Assembly (NCBI RefSeq): GCF_003073045.1
Contig: NC_037590.1
Span: forward strand, 21,726,449 to 21,790,448
Source of the DNA: Pomacea canaliculata
Taxonomy: Eukaryota > Mollusca > Gastropoda > Architaenioglossa > Ampullariidae
Direction: 5' to 3'
Length of the DNA: 64,000 nucleotides
The notes below the pieces were generated by a model that worked only from the letters and a program-made list of their open reading frames with translations, had not been told where the DNA came from and made no database searches. Below are positions 23,308 through 35,484 of this stretch, one piece after another. Within the stretch, counting starts at the first letter, position 1. Each line of letters starts with the position of its first letter. The translations under genes were made by a program, and so were the position numbers.

Positions 23308-25918
23308 TTACATTCTAATGGCGTGTGCCAGACGGGACCAAAATGTAGGTAACATAGTATCTTCTCCAGGAAATCGGATGTAAGTAGAAGACTGAAGGTT
23401 GTACAGCACATGTCGAGGCAGTTCGTGGCTGGGGATGTCCTCGTACAGCAGGAACACAAGCACATCGCGCCCCGTATGTACGGCCTCCATGGTGGCCATC
23501 TGCATCTCGTACTGACACCAGTCTGACTGCAGCAGATGTCGCGTCAACACAACCAGCGTGCGGCGACTGCTTTCAACTGCTGCCACGATGTTGCAAGGGA
23601 TGGGTTGTGCTGGCATGAAGTCGCGGTAGTGCACGTTCAGTCGAAGATTTTCCTGCACTTCTAAGTTGTGGACGAGCTGGCTGCGAACAAAGTCTTCGTC
23701 GTCCGAGGCGTAGGACACGAAGGCGTCGTAGTCGAACTGGCGAGCTTCCTGTGACTGTATGCCTCTGTACGACATGCGTGAGGCGTAATACCAGTAGCGC
23801 AACTTCCAGCGGAAACGATACATCAGGGCCGACACGACTGCCACGAGAAGACAACAACAGCAGCACACAGTCCCAACTATGATACCTATGTAGCTGCTAC
23901 ACTCCTTCTGTAGATCGGCGATGACCTCGAAAATATTAATAGAGGATTTCACACTGCCGTCAGACATGAGACAGGAGTATTTAGTGACGTTTGGAAAATG
24001 TACTTTAGTATTCTGCATCCAAGACAAGAATTCAATATTTTGACACATGCAGATAATGTGGTTGTAGGTTAGATTTATAATAACAGTTTCTGAAGTTGCC
24101 TGTGCTACTGTGTCCAAGTGGCTGCGCATATCATTAGGAAGTGAGTTGATGTTGTTGTATGCCAGATCAATGAGTCTCAGACTTTTTGAGGACGAAATGT
24201 TTATGTCTAATGAGATCAGGTTGTTATGTGATAAGTTTAATACTTTTAGGTGTATTAATCCCGTAAATACATTATTTGGGAAAATATAGATATTGTTTTC
24301 CGATAAATCAAGCGTTTCCAAATTAATTAAAGGTGCAAATGTACTTCTTGTGGAGTTGGTCATCAAATTAACGATTGTGTTTCTATTTAAATTAAGCACT
24401 TTCAGTGAAGATAAATTACGGAAAAAATCGTCTGAAATATGAGAAGCCATGTTGTTTCTCAGATTTAAATACTGCAATTTGTCCAGTCCTGTGATAGGGC
24501 CAATTAGTGTAACAAAAAGTTGTTGCTGAGATCCATTCTGCTCAAATTGTTGCTGGGATCAAAGTCTATTTGCATCAGTTTATAGTAAATCTGATTTTCA
24601 CTGCACTGTAAGTCGGTCAACTCTGGCGGAAGGACAAAGTGTGTGGAGTTATCAGCTGCTGTAGATGTAGCTTCATATCCCAGAGCAGGAAGCCACGATC
24701 TCTCTTTACGCTTGTCTGAGATCACAGACCACCTGCACTGTCCTGCGACATTTTCGCACAAAGATGCCTCACTGACGTCTCTTATCAACATCGTCGTACA
24801 TTGTCCTCGCTACTGGATAATGAGTAGGTGTTTTGGGAGGATGATTATAGCCATCATTGTGAATTATTTTCAATCTTTTCAGTTTATTTAAGTCCTGAAG
24901 ATAACGCCCAAATCTCAGATGGTTTCCATCCAGGCAGACAAACTGAAGAGAATCAGGCATGTTCAGCAGGGCGCCTGGGGAAAAAAACTGTAGACTGTTG
25001 TGTTTGGCGTAGATGGAGGTGATGCTGGTGTTCTTGAAGTGCGTTGTGTCTATGGAACTAATTTGAACGCATGTATCATAGGGATGATTTATGTGATTGA
25101 TGTAAAGGGTATGCAAGGCCGATCCCTGAAGACCGTACACAGCTAGTCCAAGCCTCTGGAATCCAAGATCTTCATTATGGGAAAGATCAAGAATCTGAAG
25201 AGTTCGTAGAGGTGAGAAGGCGTCTGCTTCAATGAAGCGGATGTTGCAGTAGGACAGGTTTAAGTATTCTAAAGCTGGTGGATGGTGTTTAAATGTGTCA
25301 TTGTAAAGGATCTCTATGTCACAGAATCCGTCTTGTGAACCTAAAAGACTAGTTTTTTCAAGTTCTGCAAAAGTCCGAATCCAGGACCGAACCTCGTCTC
25401 CTTCAGCCCATCCATAAATAACTCTGTTAGATTGAGGAGTTCTGAAAGAGCCTTGTCAGGATAGGAAACGTTGAGCGACTGAGACTGGTTAGGGGGTGAG
25501 TTACCATTGAGGTACAAATATAAAAGCGACTGAGAAAAGGGAGAAAACACCCCAGATGGATAAGTTTCATCGCTCAAAGGCAGATTATTCCAGGTGACAC
25601 TAAGCCACTGCAGGTTGTGGAGGCCCAAAAGACGCTGGGTGTGAAGCTGCTCAAGTAATTGTAGGACAAGTCTAGAACTGTCAGACTGGTCAAATGGTGA
25701 AAGACGTCGTCTGAGAGATTGCTAAGTAGGTTGTGGCTCAAGTTAAGGCTGACCGCGCTTGCAGGTAGGTCATTGGGAACTTGGTACAGCTGGCGGTAAG
25801 AGCAGTTGATGGATCCTCCCATACGCGAACATCCTTCACTGAGCTTGAGAAACGGCTCAGCCGCATAAACTGACGTCATCATCAGCGTTACAGCCCACGT
25901 GACGTGTACTGTCCACAT
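23308..25918 (-). CDS. Toll-like receptor D (clade A-D), frame-broken
   Basis: Single-exon TLR. ATG at 25918 (MWTVHVTWAVTLMMTSVYAA, signal peptide) directly follows an acceptor (TTTATCGCAG). LRRNT (CSRMGGSINCSYRQL), LRRs, an insertion with a CRWSVISD segment shared with B, LRRs, LRRCT (CMCQNIEFLSWM), TM helix (GIIVGTVCCCCCLLVAVVSA) and TIR (FDYDAFVSY, BB loop RDFMPAQPIP, box 3 FW). Four single-base breaks against paralogs: about 25615, 25350, 24780 and 24495. The C-terminal 389 codons, covering the last LRRs through TIR, are uninterrupted. The BB-loop proline is kept but the usual Gly after it is Ala. N-terminal LRRs are near-identical to A and C; TM matches A. Confidence 0.86.
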
Positions 25919-25919
25919 C

Positions 25920-26676
25920 CTGCGATAAACATGTAGAGAACTTTTTCTACAATCTTTCATCATTCGATAATATAGTACTGTCATAGCTTCTGTGTTTTTT
26001 GTATCGGAAGTGTTTTGTTGACTTCTGTATTTTCTAAGATTGCGTTCGTGAACTACCACAAAATCCGTTTCTACATTTTAACAAAGGGAGGAAAAATTGA
26101 GCGAACTGGAGAATGCTGGACAGAGGACAATGTTTCGAACAGTAATACAGTCTCAATGTGGCAACCGCGTGCTTTGATATGGCAATCACTTTCGAAAAAA
26201 GTTGTCAGGCCAACAATATGTGTGTGAAAAACATAACAATACCATTGCGTTTCTTGCGCGTTTAGTTCGATTGTATCAAAAGTAGATTTTTCTTTACATC
26301 GCATACAAATGAAACGCAACCAGTTTTGTTTTTTCAAAGGTGCGACTTCACTGTGACTAGTCTGTTTACATCCTGCTCGTAAGCTATGTCTTTCCGCAGA
26401 TTGCGAACTACCCATGCTTCTCGCAGATTGACATCAGGGTCGCTCTAGCCACTCGCCACATCTTCCAACAGTTTTCCAGCTTCGCTCGACACTCTTCTTG
26501 CCCATTGAACCACTGCATCAGTGCATCTTGCAAGAGTATGAACCGTTCTGGTGTTTCAATAAACGACTCTCTCGCAGCCCGAAAATGTTAGCGGAAATAT
26601 TTCAGAAAGTCGATATCTAACTCTAAAGCCCAACTTGTTAATTTTCTTTTCCTTCCCCTTAATCTGCCGCCCTAAT
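25920..26676. other. 5' flank of TLR D
   Basis: Sequence upstream of the TLR D acceptor on the - strand, probably the 5' UTR intron and promoter. No donor could be chosen with confidence. No protein-like frame or repeat family was recognised. Confidence 0.25.
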
Positions 26677-27253
26677 TTAAAGACCAACCTGAACGGTTTG
26701 CGTTTTTTTCAGATATCAGTAGATATAGGTGATATAAAACTAACCAGTAAATTTCAGCCTCCAAAACCCACCCGTTAATTAATTATCCGCTACGAGTCGC
26801 ACCTGCAATCAACGAGCGCTGATAACAGTGTACTACGTCACGTTGGTGCACCATTCACAACATTGGCTGCAGTTAACACCAATCAGAGAGAGAGAGAATG
26901 AGCGACAGTTGGTATTATCCGGACGCTTACAGTCTGCATTTCTTCTGAAAATTGCAACTTGAGCACACAAAAATGCAGACTTTCAAAGTCCAAAGAACCT
27001 GAACTGTCGCTCTGATTGGTGTTGGCGGCTGGCAATGTTGTGAATGGTGTACCAACGGGACGTAGTTACTGTTAGCGTGACGTTGTACACTGTTAGCAGC
27101 GCTCGTTGATCGCAGGTACGAATCACATACTTTGCTAGCGACTAATTAATTAACTGATGGATTTTGGAGGCTGAACTTTACAGGTTAGGTTTATATCGCC
27201 TATATCTACCGATATCTGCAAAAAAAACGCAAACCATTCAGGTTGGTCTTTAA
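26677..27253. mobile_element. Foldback element (577 bp long inverted repeat)
   Basis: Two arms of about 250 bp are reverse complements of one another with scattered mismatches and small indels; the loop is about 70 bases near 26920-26990. Outer ends read TTAAAGACCAACCTGAA on the left and its complement on the right. Matching inner blocks include GATCAACGAGCGCTG against CAATCAACGAGCGCTG and CATTCACAACATTG in both arms. TTAA is present at both ends, but the ends do not start with CCC, so a piggyBac assignment is not safe. There is no coding capacity. It is a foldback DNA transposon or hairpin-type MITE. Confidence 0.72.
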
Positions 27254-28303
27254 TATCCCTCGCAAACCGAAACTTGTTCTCACAAAAATTTCCAGGATAG
27301 AAACACCATTGTAAACATGTCTCCTTGTAATTCCACAACAGAATAATATAAAAAGTAACAATAACATCTTATTAGTCTGTGTGTAAGATTTACAGATAAG
27401 AGTTTTCACTAGAGGAAAAGAACAGCTCGAAAAACAAAATTCCAATACTTATTTAATACTTTATGGTTCTAGGGCCTGTGACTCTTTAGAAAGTTTATTG
27501 TAAAATATTTTTCAAATGTCCCTCTTTAATTACGCTCATGAATCTACGTACGCTAAGTATTTCAATTGCTTATTTGTACATTAATAATTCTTTGAATTAT
27601 TGCTGTCCAGAACAAGTAAAGGTCACGTGATTTTGGTCCCAGCGCGTGACGAAGGACGAGAGACGCTAAGGGAAGGGTGGAGATGAAGGAAAGGAAAGGA
27701 GAACGGAAAACGAAACCCCTCAAAAAAATCTAAGACAAGGTGACAACTACGGATGAAGAAGAAGAGGATTATAATCACGATTCTCGAGGTAACCGTGTTA
27801 TGTTTGTAAACTAGAATCTGATCTCGATAAATCCTGACCAGACCAGACCAGACCACGACAGAGCTGTCGGTGCTTGGTATTTTGAGAATTATGTGGTAGA
27901 TGACAATTTCTGTCTAACTGCTAAGGATGTTCCAAAAACGTCCTACCACGAAGGAATCATATTATGTTTAAGTGTACTTCCTTGCTTTAAAATATGCCCT
28001 TCAGAACAATACAAAAATCCTCAATGAAATCCATATCATTGACAGTGGGGATCGCTTTGTGACAAGAAAAATGTGTACATGTGCAGAAACCCATCTCCTG
28101 TGGCATATTCTTGACTCTATGGGTAATTGATTTATGGAAGAAAGTTTTGAAAAATACAAAAATATGTCGACCGTTTATTTTTCAGGTTAGAATGGTGTGG
28201 CTAAACCTTTCCCTGCATACTTTAGAGGAGAAAACTTCTAATGTTTAAAGCTCTTGATGAAAAAGCAGCAAATAACTTAGGTTAAGTCTTAATTTGTCCC
28301 TAC
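27254..28303. other. Spacer between TLR D and TLR E, left part
   Basis: No gene recognised. A purine-rich stretch runs from about 27645 to 27790 (GAAGGA, GGAAAGG and GAAGAAGAAGAGG tracts). Confidence 0.3.
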
Positions 28304-28493
28304 CTGAGATGATGGCGACTTCTTCACTGAGAGACAGTCGGTCGAAAAGTGAGAAAGGGTCCAGAGTAGTGCTCGCAGGAAAAGTTGTTGGGATTACTTC
28401 CGCAGTTGGTTTCGCTACGGGACGGTTTTCATTGTCTGATTCCACGGGGAGGAATGATTTTGAGTGAGTTGACGTGTTTCCTTCTTGGTCCAT
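28304..28493 (-). CDS. Possible coding exon, unrecognised
   Basis: On the - strand an ATG at 28493 opens 63 codons starting MDQEGNTSTHSKSFLPVESD and ending LFDRLSLSEEVAIIS at a consensus donor (TCAG|GTAGGG). The composition is hydrophilic and protein-like with a DPFSLF motif, and the frame has no stop up to the donor. It would be a first coding exon in phase 1. Splicing to the TLR D acceptor at 25919 would put a stop soon after, so it is not an extension of TLR D unless used as untranslated sequence. Family unknown. Confidence 0.28.
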
Positions 28494-30137
28494 CTTTGGG
28501 TGAATGTGATTTTTATCGCCATCTTGTGCATGCTCCCAAGTAGCTCATACTATATCCTACCAGGACATTTCTCTACCAGGAGAAATAAGTGTTTTGATAA
28601 CTATGCATGCTTTCGCTTTTGCATTAGACTTCTAACCGAAATTATCCTTTTCTATTGTCCGGGTGCAAAAAGAGCATTTATGTGGAAGAATCCTTGTAAA
28701 ATGTTCTGAAGCTCTTGTAACATAGAAACCCTTGATAGATGATGTCATTGACAGCAGGGTGTGGCGAGAAAATTGTAAAAGCTTGGCTAATTATTATTCT
28801 CCATGTCAAAGTTCAGACCATTTGATAATATGGCATTGTGTCTGTTAGTCGAAGTGAGTACCAGAGAATCAGCAATACCGACAACGCTTGCAAGAGTAGC
28901 AAGATCAAAGACTGTATAATATAGCGTTTTTGGTAATATGTTCCCTAAAATATCACTACACAAATGGTAGATTCCTTGCTTAGTGGTGTTTACTAATATC
29001 AATAATTGATTGTTTTTGTATACCTTTCACGTAACAATCGTGTATAACAGTGCATAGTGAATGTTCATAACTGTGAGCAGACACCACGTGCTGGTAAATG
29101 GAAGTTGTTTGTAAAAAAATGGATTTTTGTCACCAAATACTATGTCGACATATGCAGTTCGCATGCCTTTGCGCTAGCGAACTTTATTTCATTTTCCCCC
29201 CATAAAATTAAATCTTTATCTTATTATTGAGTCTAGCTGTAATGCAATTTAGTTGTTCTCTCATGAGAAATGATGTTGATAATGCTAGCGTATGAGAATG
29301 TGTTTAATTTTTTTATTAGGTAATCACATATTAAAACAGAAGATGTGCGTTAATAATTACAAAAGTAACCGTAATGTCTTGTTTATTACAATTACATCTT
29401 CCTACTGGATTTTTAATATCTATCCAGTGTTATCATTGCTTTTAATCATGTCTATTGTTGTCTTCTCACTTTTCACTCCTTTCTCTTTTATTTTCAAGCT
29501 CTTAGATTCACTTATTACACTAACTATAGGTACGTATTTATTGGGTCAACATTCATGGGATCAGTGTAAAAAAATTAAGTGAACTGCTTAAGAAAATTCC
29601 TTGAATTTGTGAAAAGTAGGATTTCCTAGCAGATTTGTTTACGAAACAGTACCTCTTAGTCATTCAACATACTCATCGAAGACGTCCAATGTTGTTTTAC
29701 CTGGCTTTTTAGGAGGACCTCCACAGGCTACACTTAAAATGCAAACTAAGCTCACAGTTGATATTTTAACAAGGGCAGAATAATTAGTAATCTGTTAACT
29801 GACATTTGTAGAATAAAAAATTTTGTTTAATGAAAGACAAAGATAACTTCGACAAAGCATCACTCTAAACCGAATTATGTACAAGCCGTCTGCTGTAAAT
29901 GTTCCCATTATTCGTTTGCTCATGAAAGTAACAATTTTGCATGTGAAACTAATTATAATTAAGTTACACTTGCAAACATTTCGAAGACTTCTTTTTTTAG
30001 TAAACATCGACATGATTCAGATGCAGAACACCGAGGTCGTTCCCCGTTATAGATTATGGTCACACGCCTCATTATAATCTAAGAAGGTCCAGTCTGCGCT
30101 TCAACATGTCACCATATACATATTACTCTTTCTGCTG
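28494..30137. other. Spacer before TLR E 3' end
   Basis: AT-rich DNA with short reading frames on both strands; none has recognisable motifs, a signal peptide of quality or supporting splice sites. No repeat family was identified. Confidence 0.35.
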
Positions 30138-32772
30138 TTACTGCTCTTTAAGAGCCTTAGCCAGTCTCACCCAGAAATTAGGCACCAGCTCAGGATGATC
30201 GTGAGGGAAGTGGATGTAAGTAGAAGACTGAATGTTGTACAGCACCTGGCGTGGCAGCTCGTGGCTGGGGATGTCCTCGTACAACAAAAACAGCAGCACG
30301 TTGCGACCTGTGTGTACAGACTCCATGGTGGCCATCTGCATCTCGTACTGACACCAGTCCGACTGCAGCAGATGTCGCGTCAACACAACCAGCGTGTGGC
30401 GACTGTTCTGAACGGCAGCCACGATGTTGCAGGGGATAGGCTGTCCGGGCGTGAAGTCGCGGTGATGCACGATCAGTCGCAACCCCTTCCTTTCCTCCAG
30501 CTGCCGCACGAGCTCGCCATGCACAAACTCGTCGTCCTCTGAGCAGTAGGAGACAAAGGCGTCGACCTCAAATGAGTTTTCGGTTAAAGTTCGCTTCCTG
30601 GAGTGCGCCAGACGCGACGCATAGTACAAGTAGCGCAGCTTCCATCGAAAGCGGTAAAGAACAGCGGAAGCAAGCGCTAGGGTCAGGCAGAAGAAACATG
30701 TAAACGCTCCAATCAGCATGCCAACGAAATCTCCGCAAGTCTTTTGCAGTGTCTGAATTTCATCGAAGATGTTGGTCATTTTCTTGACGGTGCCATCGGG
30801 TCTCAGGCAGGAGTAATTACTCTGGTGTACGAACTGTACAGCCGACTGCTGAATCCAGGTGAGAAAATCGATGTGCGTGCACAGGCAGGCGATGGGATTG
30901 AACGTGAGGTTGAGGTAGACTGTGACATTTGGATTGGAAGTTATCAAATCGAGATGGTCTGTAATGAATTTAGGAATAAAATGAATGTTATTGTAAGATA
31001 GGTCCAACGAGGTTAGGCTCATCATGTGACTGACAGTAATTTCAAAGTTAAAAATATCGTTGTGCGATAAATTGAGCTGCCTCAAGTTTTTTAATCCTTG
31101 AAATGCCGCAGCAGGTATGATGTTGATGTAGTTGGACGACAAGTCCAGACTTTCCAGCTTTGACAAGTTGGCAAACATTCTACCCTGCTCGTCATTCATA
31201 AGTGGATCCCTCAGATAGTTTCTGCTTAATCGTAAGGTCTTAAGCTCGGGAAAGGTATCGAAGAAAGTGTAATTGATAGTGTGTGCAAAGTTGTTAGAAA
31301 GATCAAAGCTTTCTAAGTGATTTAATCCCTTGAAAGGGCCTATCCACACGGCCAGGAGATTGTTGCTAAGGTCGAGGTTTGTGAGGGTGTTGTTCTCGTC
31401 AAACTGTATGTTCACGATTTTGTAGTGCATCTGGTTCCAACGTGACACATAAGACGTCAGGTTAGGGGGAAGGAAGTAGGTCAGACTGATATGAGTCGAG
31501 GCGTCTCCTCCTTCTAACCTGTCGTTTTCTATGAACGGGTACCAGGGTGGGAATGCCCGTCTATCTGATCCAAGAGGTCGATGACATCCTCTTTCAGATT
31601 CGTGGGCGTAGGGTGACGACTCGCAAAGTTCTGGCTTGACGGAAAAGGCCGGGTAGCTAGTGGGGGGATGTGGCGTCTGCAGGTATCCGTCGTTTGTTAC
31701 TGTTTTAAGGTTTGGCAGATGGATGAAGTCTAGGAAGTAACTACCGAAACCTAATCTGTTTCCAGATACAGAGACAAAGGATAGTGTGTCCGGCATGTTG
31801 TCCAGGGCCCCGGGAGTAAAGATTTCGATACGATTGCTCTCTGCGTGTATGCTCTGTAGTCTCGTGTCCTTGAAGTAGCGCGTGTGATTCGTATCGATGA
31901 CGACGCACACAGAGTATGGGTCCATGATCTCGTTGATATACAGGTCCTCCAGGTTGGAGCCTTGCAGGCTGTAGAAAGCATCACCAAGTTTTCTAAAGCC
32001 CAGGCGTGTGTTTTTGGAAAGGTCCTAGGGTCCGCAGATTACGGAGAGGTCTAAAAGCCTCACGGTCTACGTCGCTGATGTTACAGCTGGTCAAATTCAT
32101 GGACCTTAGAGATGATGGCAGGTTAGCAAAAGTAGAATTTTCCAATTTGGGTATGGAGCAGTAGCCCTCGGGAAAGCCAAGGAGACTTAAGTTTCTGAGA
32201 CTGTGCAATTCGCTGAAACCAGGTCCAAAATTTGTTTTGGCAAAACCGTCCAGCACCAAGTAGGTCAAGTTCTTCAGAACGGACAGGGCGAAGTCAGGAT
32301 ACTCTGCATCGGGATCGTCCGTTTTCTGAGCATTTCCGCCCAGCCGAAGATCTGACAGCGAGGTGGCCAATGGTGTAAACACGTCAGCAGGGTACGCCTC
32401 ATGGCTGAGAGTAAGCGCATTCCAAGACAGATTCAAGCTGGTGAGGCTGCTGAGACCGACGAATGCCTGCACGTGCAGTCGCGAGATGTTGTTGTAGGAC
32501 ACGTCAAGCACACTCAGTAAGTGGAAGCGCGTGAAGGTGTGATTGGGCAAGTCGTGGATAGCGTTTCTGGACAGGTTGAGACTCGTCATGTTACCAGGCA
32601 GATCGTCCGGGACGGAAGTGAGGCCTTTGCCGGAGCAGTCCACGCCACCGTCATGACAGGTACACAAGGACTGGCAGGCAGGTGTCACGACACTCATTCG
32701 AACCACCTGCACCGCCACCGTGTGGACGACCAGTAATGCGGCGACGAGTGGAAGAGTGCGCCACTGAAACAT
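30138..32772 (-). CDS. Toll-like receptor E (clade E-G), one frame break
   Basis: Best preserved TLR in the window. ATG at 32772 (MFQWRTLPLVAALLVVHTVA, signal peptide) lies 7 bases after an acceptor (GTGTTTCAG). LRRNT with CQSLCTCHDGGVDC, about 12 LRRs, an insertion of roughly 90 residues with two cysteines and a dibasic pair, about 6 LRRs, LRRCT (CLCTHIDFLTWI, two further Cys before the membrane), TM helix (MLIGAFTCFFCLTLALASAV), a basic YRFRWKLRY segment and TIR: box 1 VDAFVSY, BB loop RDFTPGQPIP, box 3 FW. The last 595 codons are open. One extra base near 32027 (CCTAGGG where a paralog has CCAGAG) splits the frame; without it the gene has 878 codons. The single cysteine cluster next to the membrane makes it vertebrate-type rather than Drosophila Toll-type. 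Confidence 0.92.
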
Positions 32773-32779
32773 TTTGCAT

Positions 32780-35249
32780 CTGAAACACAATTAGAGGAAG
32801 ATTACTGACACCGTACGCCACATTTTGCTCCTGTTAATACTAAGATTTTTTGCAGACATTTGATGGAATGTGTCATCAAATACTTTTTTAACTGTACCCA
32901 TTGGAGCTTACTCCTGCTGTAAGATACTGCCATTGTCTTTATGCCATTTAAACACTACTCTTTCTAGTTTGTAAGAATTAATAGCGAAATTTCTTTGCCT
33001 AGTAATGTTACTCTTTTTGATCAAAACCTTTATTTTCCACGGCGATTTTTCTGATAAGATTATTGTACTGTTTTATGCTGAGACTGAGAAGGCATATACA
33101 GATTAATTTTGGGACTGAAGTAATATGAGATTGTATCTAACGAATGAGACTGTACATGGTGTAGTATGATATGTGAGGCTTGTATATTTGTAGACAGGAA
33201 GAGCCGAGAGTATGTGCCGAGTGCTGGTATATGAGATTAAATTCACAAATAGTCACATGTGTAGATACAAAGCGATGACGATTGGTACTAGGACCTAAAG
33301 ATCCTACTGCACTAGTCTAAGTTGTTCGATGTCGCCTCTCAGTCTTCTTTAAACAGGAACGGTCAAAGGGTTATGGTAAATTTCACTCGTCTGTTTGTTC
33401 TGACGGTCGCCTTCACAAGCTTCTTGGCAGATGTAGTGGGATACTGGCAATTAAAATTACTTTTTTACAACACACACACACAGTGTCATCTTATAAGTTT
33501 CACCCTCTTTGAACTTCCCAACGCGAGCTTGGACAGATAATCTCATAATTAGGGTGAGACTAACAATAAAAATCACTGTTACAATTGCCATCCTGAAAGC
33601 TTCAGCGTTCTGGGATACCCAGTTTGAAAACACATTATTTGTAAACACTAGTATAATTAGCAATGTCTGGGACTGAGAAGATTATGACATTTCTTTGAAA
33701 CGCGTTTTGAAAGGTTCTTTTTTTCGAAACCGTTTACTTTTTTTCGAATCTGTCCAGAAAGTGAAAGAAATGAAAGTGTGTTGCCGAGAGGCATGAGGAA
33801 TATGGGAATAAGATAAAAAAAAACAAAACCAGCGATATTCAAATTATTTATGTCACAACGAGCTTTGGTATTGACGGGTGAAACCTTTTACGTTGACCAT
33901 CGCTGACTGTGTGTGTGCTCGTGTGTGTGAGTAATCGTGTGTGTGTGTCTTCAGTTTTTGTTTCTTTGGGGAAGGATTAGGTTCACTTTCCGTGCCTTAT
34001 TGTACGATTAAAGTAGGTCTTAGGAAGCTGTAACGGCTATATTGGCAGCAGACCTCCACACGGTCACCGTAACCTTGTTTTTGTGAGTTTGATCACAGGA
34101 AGTTTATCCTTGCCCAGCCACTGTGTTGGCCCGTTTTTCATAAAGTAGAAACTCCATCTTTCAATACAAGTGTAAATTCCGTCCTCAAGGGTCGTTTTTG
34201 TTTCTCCTTCGCCGTACATAGCGTCACAAAAGTAAACTTAAACGATGTAAGCAAGCGAGAAGTTTCACAAGTTCTCTGCATATTTTCTACATTCTCTACA
34301 TTTTAGCTTTACCTACATATACAGAATTTTACACGTAGGGAAAAAATGACTCGGAATAGAACAGGATTCTTTGTACGATATCCCTTTTACAAATGTTTCT
34401 GTGGCGAGTTTTACTGGAGGCTAGTACAACACAGGAAGGCGAACTCTTACGTTTGAAAACATTTCACGGTGATTATCATAATAGGAAAAGTCGTGTGTGT
34501 CTGGCTGTCGATATCTGATCAAGTAATCCCTTTTATATCTTCATGGCATGCAAAGGAGTCCTTCACTTCTGTGTTGGTCCTGTTTCTCGGTTATTCCCAA
34601 GGGGGGTTTCACTGTCCAGTGTCGAGTAGTCCTGCTCTGTCGCTCCTGACGACGTGTGTAGCCCAGCACCAACGTCTTATCTCGCCATGTTGTTTAGCAA
34701 CATCAAGAGTCTGATAAACAGGTGGGTGATAAAAGCAAACAAGTTTGGCGGCAAGAAAGGTTTATCGTAATGATCTACAACGTGCTGAAAGAGTATTGTA
34801 TACGCCTGTTTCATCAGTTTAAGGTTCTCCCCCATCAAGCATTACTCAGTAAGTGTAGTTTTGCAAATAAAATCAGTCATACCTGTAGTTAATGCCAGCT
34901 TTTAGATTTGAAGGATTATGTCGGCATGAGGTGCAGAATATCTCTCCCTTCTATTCAACAAATGGATGCACCATTTTACCTGACCTTTCGCCGTACACCG
35001 ATAAGAAGAAAGGCTACTTCCTGCTGAAGCTCTCACTTCACAATCAGTCGAGGACGTCCCAAATTTCGACCTAAACTTGCGGCTGACTGAGCAGTCAGGA
35101 CATTCTACAGAACAATTATTGCCCGCGTGTTTGTAAGATACGAAGTGTGTATGGACGGGGAGGAAGAAAGCGTGTGTGTTTGTGTGTGTGAATGCGTGTA
35201 TCTAATAACAGCAACAGTGCTTATATTGGAATAAAAGCATAGTACTTAC
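32780..35249 (-). other. Predicted 5' UTR intron of TLR E
   Basis: About 2.47 kb between an acceptor (TAATTGTGTTTCAG, ending at 32780) and a donor (TTATTGA|GTAAGTAC) whose exon ends at 35250. The position is homologous to donors upstream of F (43103) and G (48255). The intron holds a GT-rich microsatellite (33906-33949) and, near 33970-34080, sequence resembling the body of the SINE at 43.8 kb. No coding frame is supported. Confidence 0.5.
33906..33949. repeat. Imperfect GT microsatellite
   Basis: Interrupted (GT)n runs totalling about 44 bases within the predicted 5' UTR intron of TLR E. Confidence 0.75.
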
Positions 35250-35325
35250 TCAATAAGTGCGCTGAATATGTTGCACGATGGCGGCTTGCTGTACAATGTG
35301 GGAAGTGGCATCCTGTTGAATCACT
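35250..35325 (-). other. Predicted 5' UTR exon of TLR E
   Basis: Bases upstream of the predicted donor align well with 43103-43178 upstream of TLR F: GCGCTG.ATATGTT, GATGGC and TTGTACAA blocks occur in the same order. Conservation of a non-coding block at the same distance from a shared splice donor supports a transcribed leader. The 5' limit (transcription start) is not defined. Confidence 0.4.
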
Positions 35326-35484
35326 ACTCTTGGAAATATTTACTTTTCGTTATCAACGTTTACAGAGTTCAGATATTTTTAGTCTCTGCTCGCGTGCTTT
35401 GCAGTGTCTCATGCCTGTGTGTCCCCAGACGAGTCGTCATCCAAACGGGGCTCACGGATGTCACACACAGATGGTCACATAGGA

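Noticed and set aside
28304-28493. N-terminal extension of TLR D through the orphan exon.
   Set aside because: Joining its donor to the TLR D acceptor meets a stop within a few codons, out of frame with the receptor.
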